DNA from: Parascedosporium putredinis
Taxonomy: Eukaryota; Ascomycota; Sordariomycetes; Microascales; Microascaceae
Reading direction: 5' to 3'
Assembly: GCA_949357655.1 (NCBI GenBank)
Contig: CASHTG010000006.1
Span: forward strand, 248,001-312,000
DNA: 64,000 nt
This document shows, one piece after another, positions 59,301-64,000 of this stretch. The notes beneath the pieces were generated by a model. The model made no database searches. It had not been told where the DNA came from and saw only the letters and a program-made list of their open reading frames with translations. The translations under genes were made by a program, and so were the position numbers. Each line of letters starts with the position of its first letter. The stretch's first letter is position 1.

Positions 59301-62300
59301 AAGTACGTGAACGGAATGAGAAAAAAACGTGCGCCTGAGCCCCCGAGCCTTTGACTCTTTTTTTTTTTGTTTCTTTTTCCGTTCATTCCCGTCCTCTCTC
59401 CTCGGGCCGTTGTCTCGGGTATCTCGAGGCCAACTTTTCTTTCCTTTTCGCTGAGTGTGGTCTTTTTCAGAGGACAAGCCCCACCACCACCGGAATCCGA
59501 GCTAGTTTTGCGGCTCACGAATTTCGTGTGAACTGGAAACGGGCAAAACTAGTGTGTGTTGTGTGTTTTTATTCGATGCACGTCACGGCTTTTTTCATGG
59601 CCGCGAGTGAGCAGTCACTTTTTGGAGGGTTTTTTGTTTGAGGCGAGGGCTACAGGATAAGGACTCCCATTCATTTCAGCCCTCGAACATGAGTGTTCTT
59701 TTTCTTGAGTTCCTTCCCTTTTCTTTTCCGCGCTACCGAGTGCCACAGCGGACAGCACACACGCATCGAAGCGTCTACGGGAGATGCGAGTGCTTCAACC
59801 GACCACGTTAAACCAAACTCGGAAACGGGAGCGAGCAAGAAAGAATCAATGGGAGAAGAGGAAGCAAAACGAGGCGTGATCCCCCCTTTGCTCACCTCCT
59901 CGTGCTTCTTCTTTGACGGAAAGAAAGCCTTGCTCTCTCTTCTCTACCTTCTAGCGCAGAGGCAGAGTGGGACTAGCCTCGGCTTCCTCTTCCCCTCGAA
60001 CTTGGTCCCGTTTCCTCCCCGTCGCACCGGCACGGCTACGCTCCGGTCTCCTGCCGTCTTGGCAACAAAGTACAAATAAGGTTCTCGGCACCTACATCAG
60101 AGTCTCGACGCAAAGTGAAAAAGGGTTGTGTGTGGTTGTTCATCCCTCTTTTTGTGCTTTCATATGCGCCCGCAGGGTGTATCTAATTTCAACCCCAGGC
60201 TCCCGGTGCCAGGGCGCGCACCGGCTTTATCTTTCTCGGGGACAGGAAGTGGAAGGGGGATGTAGAGATGGGTGTCAGGGAGGGGGGCGTGTAAAGAAAA
60301 ACACAAGTCATGGCCTTTTCGGACAGGGCCAACCCGAAAACAGAAGAAGGAAAGAAAACCAAAAATTAAAGCTCCGAGGGTTTAAAGCTCGTGCAGGGTT
60401 ACGATGGAAGAGAGGGATGTTTTGCGTGGGTGGTGTGGTTTTTGGTCTTTCGCTTTGGGGCGAGGCTCAAGGAATAAACGTTGGTCTTTGCGTTGCGTTG
60501 CTCCGGCTTTATGTACGACAAGTCCGGAAATGGGGGACTTGGGACTGGAGACCGGGGATGCGAGATGGGGGAGGTGAGGGGGGCGTGTGTGGGAATGGCG
60601 AACGGGGACCACACCGAACCAACAGGAACCACGATACAGCAAGGGCTTCAATGTTGTGACTCGCGCCCCCCCCCGTCTTGCAATTGGCAAATAGGAAGGG
60701 AGGAATGGAAATTGAGAAGGAGCTTGGAATGTGGAAATAAAGAGACGAGAAGAAAAAAGAAGCTTGGACGGCTGTAGGTGTAGGATCACCGGTTGCATAC
60801 ACTCTTTCAGTCGCCGCCACCGCCGAGGACAAGGTGAGGCGGCGGGAATGCCGGGGAGATGGGTGGATGGAAGCGTGTGTATGGGAAGGGGCACATACGT
60901 GATTGGCGACGGGACACGCGTTCTTCGAAAACTTGGAAAGCTATTCGCGAGACTAGACTCAGTTCTATCCAATACACTTGTTGGACTTGTGCGGTATTCC
61001 TGCCTCTCCAACCGGATCACGATCAGGAGGTCTTGCCGACGACGCCCCTTGCTGCCCAAAGAGGAGACGGGCAATAGTATGTGCACAGTGGGCTTGGTTC
61101 GTCCCATGAAAAAGTTCCCTGGCCGGGGGAGCTCCCCGTCCAGTAGATGGAAGGACCTGAGCAACGCCGTCGTCATAGGAAGAGGCAGAACCCACAGCGG
61201 TAAAAGAGATTGGTCCAGACTAGACATCAAACCTGCACCTGGAAAAAAAAATAAGGGCGAAGATCTTGTTATTTTCGGGCTTCATCCTTTGGGAATTCGA
61301 AAGTACGTCCGAAGGGGCGTGCGTGTGTGTGCATGGGGGTGTGCAAATTTGGACCCGGCGAAGATGGACGGACGGGACTGGGACCCCGAACGCCTTGCGA
61401 CCTTGGCCGCGACTCCACAACACATGGGCTTCTTGGCCCCGACCGACCCGCCGAGTCTTCGGGGTTCCCCATCTCCTCGGTTCCCCTACCGCTGCCGTCA
61501 CAGCTGCCCCGTCTGAACCGGAGGACCATATTACTCTGTCTTTGTTTGCTTGGAGAAACCAGGTTCAGCTCATGCGGCTCGGTCCCCAACCGCGAACCCG
61601 GTGTGGAGGAGGGGGCAAGGGATCAAAAGCAAAGGCGTCAGTTTGCATGACGCCTGCTTCTGCTTTCGAAACCACCACCCCTTCCAAAAATATTCATATT
61701 CTTACCGAGGTAGATGTTCCGAAGCTATGTATAAGAGAGCAGGAAAAAAAAAGGGGGGCGTGATGCCTTCTCGTGTAACGGTTGGGGGTAGGAACACGAA
61801 GGAATGAGGTGGTGATTTTCTCTTTTGCAAGCCTCAAGATCCTTCCATGCCCCGTGTCCCGGCGTTATCTAACCCTTCCACGCTTGTCCGGCGTTATCGA
61901 GCGATCGCCATCACATAGATCCGGGTCTTCCGTCCGCGGGTCGCATCTACGCCCCCTCCTCTTCGTCTTCCCTCCCCGGGCGGCGCAAGGAACGAGCGCG
62001 CGGCAGAGCATCTCGGGGGACCCAAAAGAAAATGACAAGTGGTGCCGGGTTCTCTTCCCAGGGGAACAAAAAAAGGCGGCCCCAGAAGTTGGAAATGAAA
62101 GTGGCTGGTTGATGGAAGCAAACAACATTTCAACATCAGATCATTTCACCCGGAGGAAAGCGGGAATAAGACAGAAAAAGGAGGAGAACGGGCCATATGA
62201 TGCTACCCCTTCTCCAACCGAGGGGATACGCGCAACGAAGAATAAAAAGAGCCAGGGGAGGGCGTGTTAATTGTCTCTCTCTTCTATTTTCAATGACGAC

Positions 62301-62709
62301 CGTTGCACTACTACCGGGGTTCGTTCTTCTCCTTCTTCCACCCTCCAAACGCCGTTACATCGGACCAGGCTGGCGGTTGCGCCTACCAAACCTCCACAGC
62401 CTTGTCCGGTTATTTGTCGCCGGAGCTAAAATAACATCTCCGTGGCCTGGACTTATAACCGCAAAAAGAAGGAAAGAAAAGAAAGTCACAGGGGAAAAAA
62501 AAAAAGGAGAAGCAGAGCAAGCCAAGGCCTGCACACCCTTAGGTACATGCAGTATTAGCCGCTACCCCCTTGAGAAAAGGCCGCTCGTTACACAGAGATC
62601 CACCCTTGCCAAACGCAACAGGGTATAAGAGTAAAATGACAAGGGGGAGAGAGTTGGGGGGCGTGGAGAAAGAGTTTACAAACAATGGCCTTGATTCATT
62701 CTCTTTTCC

Positions 62710-64000
62710 TCAGCCTTCCCCGTAGCCTCGCCCACCTGCGCCTGCGCCGGGCCTTGGCCAAGGATGTAATCTCCCCCGAAACACCTTGTAGACGCCGTAC
62801 AATCCTCGGACGGGCCAGAGATTCCAGATCCTCTCTTTTATGGACGGTGCCGAGGGGGGCCGCGCACCGTCGCGCGCCGCGCCCCGACTTTGTCGTATAC
62901 GCTGGGGAGGTGCGAGGCGCGGTATTTTTCCGCAGGGCCTCGTAGGCCGCGCGGTCGTAGTTGGCCCAGAACTCGTCCTCGGTGTAGTACGTCTGCGCGT
63001 ACAGGCACTTGCGGCCGCCGAGCTCGGCGAGCTTGGCCTCGAGCAGGCGGTTCAGGCGCGCGGCCTCGGCGGGGTCGAAGGAGAGAGGGCCCCAGACGCC
63101 AAAGTTGATGACTTCGGGCGAGGCCGGGTTCCAAAAGGTGGAGAGGTATCTGCGCTCGTCATCGCTGTCGTCATTCCCGTTGTTACCGTTGCCGTCGCCG
63201 TCGATGCCGTCGGCCGAGGCGGGGAGGGCGGGGGCACGCGCAGGGGCAGAGCCAGAGGGGTAGATGCCGTAGGTGTCGGCGACCCAGCGGTGGAACTCGA
63301 CGGAGCGGTCAAAGGGCACGGCGACGTCCTGGGTGAGGTAGAAGTCGGCGAGGCCGCTCTTGTGCAGGGCGCTGTACATGACGCGGGTGTGGAGGAGGGG
63401 ATCGAGGAGGCGGCGGGTGATGCGGTTGAAGGGCGTGAGAAAGTACCGGAACGCGTATCGGCCGGTCCAGAAGGCACCTCGGTCGTAGCGGAAGTAGTAG
63501 TCTGCGAGGGGGATGTAATCCACCACCACCGTTGTTGCTGTCGCCGGGACCGCGCGGGTGCTATCGTCGCCGACATCGTCACCACTCGCGCGGCGGCGAT
63601 GGGAGGTCTCGTTGGCCTTGCTTAGATCCTTGGCCACCTCCTCAGCACGGAGATAGAACCACGGATCTCCCGGCCGCGTGAACCGGCGGACCGTCTGCCC
63701 CTCAGGCACCGGCCCATCCACCATCCGACCGGCGCAAGTCACCGTGACGTCCCCGGCAAAGGTAATGGCGTCCACGAACTCGTTGTCCTCCTTGCCCGTC
63801 TCCTCCCGCAGCTTCGCCACGGCGTCCTCGAAGCTCCGCGAGAGGTGGTACTCGAGCCGCACGAGCTCCCTAGCGGGAACCAACCGAATCCCCAAAAGCG
63901 TAATCACGCCGAGCGTCCCAAACGCCGACGCCGCGCCGCGAAACAAGTCCGGCCGCTCGCTCGCCGACGCGCGCGTGACCTCGCCGTCGGCCAGGACGAT
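62710..64000 (-). CDS. DHCR24-like FAD-linked oxidoreductase (delta(24)-sterol reductase family), C-terminal part
   Basis: The gene runs in from beyond 64000, so the N-terminal FAD-binding half is only partly present (VLADGEVTRAS, LFRGAASAFGTLGVITLLGI, end of the FAD domain). The C-terminal domain follows the DHCR24/DIMINUTO pattern: LEYH, NEFVDAITF, PWFYLRAEE, VDYIPLADYYFRYDRGAFW, YLTQDVAVPFD, YGIYPLWLCPLR, YAQTYYTEDEFWANYD, YRASHLPSVYDKV and WNLWPVRGLYGVYKVFRG, stopping at 62710. WLCPLR, YRASHLPSVYDKV and the ending appear only after restoring bases at G4 63257-63260, G4 63243-63246, T5 62935-62939 and G6 62854-62859 (+ strand runs). A third break near 63130-63240 returns to the main phase. 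A Gly/Asp/Asn-rich insertion follows WLCP. The family reduces the C24 double bond of sterols in animals and plants; the fungal substrate is unknown. Confidence 0.87.

Larger units (their letters stand above)
42721..62709. other. 20-kb gene desert
   Basis: I found no supportable gene on either strand. Open frames reach about 280 codons (60382-61230, minus; 60731-61516, plus, overlapping it) but are Arg/Ser/Pro- or Phe/Leu-rich, start mostly at non-ATG codons and carry no recognisable domain. The DNA alternates between purine-rich blocks (46100-46800, 52990-53210, 57640-57730) and pyrimidine-rich blocks (53250-53330, 55260-55310, 59350-59470) on the + strand, with a CA-rich patch at 56911-56991. 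No transposon ORF, long repeat or A/T-rich RIP-like zone stands out. Genes with many short exons or more assembly errors could be missed. Confidence 0.35.

Noticed and set aside
60382..61516. Overlapping 282- and 261-codon frames on opposite strands
   Set aside because: Both read low-complexity translations of CT/GA-rich DNA, lack recognisable domains and cannot both be coding; neither shows third-position bias like the real genes.
19126..62709. Transposon-rich island as an explanation for the gene-poor regions
   Set aside because: No reverse transcriptase, transposase, integrase or helicase motifs, no long terminal or inverted repeats seen by eye, and no A/T-rich RIP-like blocks.

Overview
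The window looks like nuclear DNA of a filamentous ascomycete (Pezizomycotina, most likely Sordariomycetes). The genes are monocistronic with short GT..AG introns carrying CTAAC/CTAAT-type branch points, coding regions are strongly G/C-ending, and the gene families are typical of this group: a PTH11-like rhodopsin-fold receptor, a Zn(II)2Cys6 regulator, a GPI-anchored secreted protein, an MFS sugar transporter with a long N-terminal extension, a fungal GT25 glycosyltransferase and a DHCR24-like flavoprotein. I saw no bacterial-style operons, rRNA, convincing tRNA, CRISPR array or transposase.

Layout. The first 19 kb are gene-dense: PTH11-like receptor (797-2306, +); a small two-exon CHZ-motif-like gene (4791-5203, -); an orphan 141-aa protein (6515-6940, -); a GPI-anchored protein (8043-8961, +); a divergent pair of Gfo/Idh/MocA oxidoreductases (9224-10417, - and 11219-12282, +); a five-exon Zn2Cys6 transcription factor (12832-15119, +); a METTL21-type protein methyltransferase (15611-16821, +); and a GT25 glycosyltransferase (17526-19125, +). 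After that genes are sparse: an MFS sugar/polyol transporter (28575-31641, +), a Q/H/P-rich protein of unknown function (39405-40425, -), and at the right edge the C-terminal part of a DHCR24-like FAD oxidoreductase (62710-64000, -, running off the window). The stretches 19.1-28.6, 31.6-39.4 and especially 40.4-62.7 kb show no supportable gene. They are full of polypyrimidine/polypurine tracts and microsatellites.

Functional reading. The two oppositely transcribed oxidoreductases share an 800-bp control region, and a Zn2Cys6 regulator follows directly. This is the best candidate here for a small co-regulated carbohydrate or dihydrodiol catabolic module. The receptor, GPI protein, GT25 enzyme and transporter belong to the cell-surface and nutrient-sensing repertoire, but nothing in the sequence ties them together.

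Caveat. Nine of the eleven protein genes read through only if single bases are restored, nearly always in G, C or A homopolymers of 3-6 bases. On both sides of each break the reading frame is well conserved. Restored lengths come out as multiples of three in every gene where I could count. The simplest explanation is homopolymer contraction in the assembly, not mass pseudogenisation. Coordinates below are spans on the sequence as given; broken genes are typed CDS and each break is located in the evidence.
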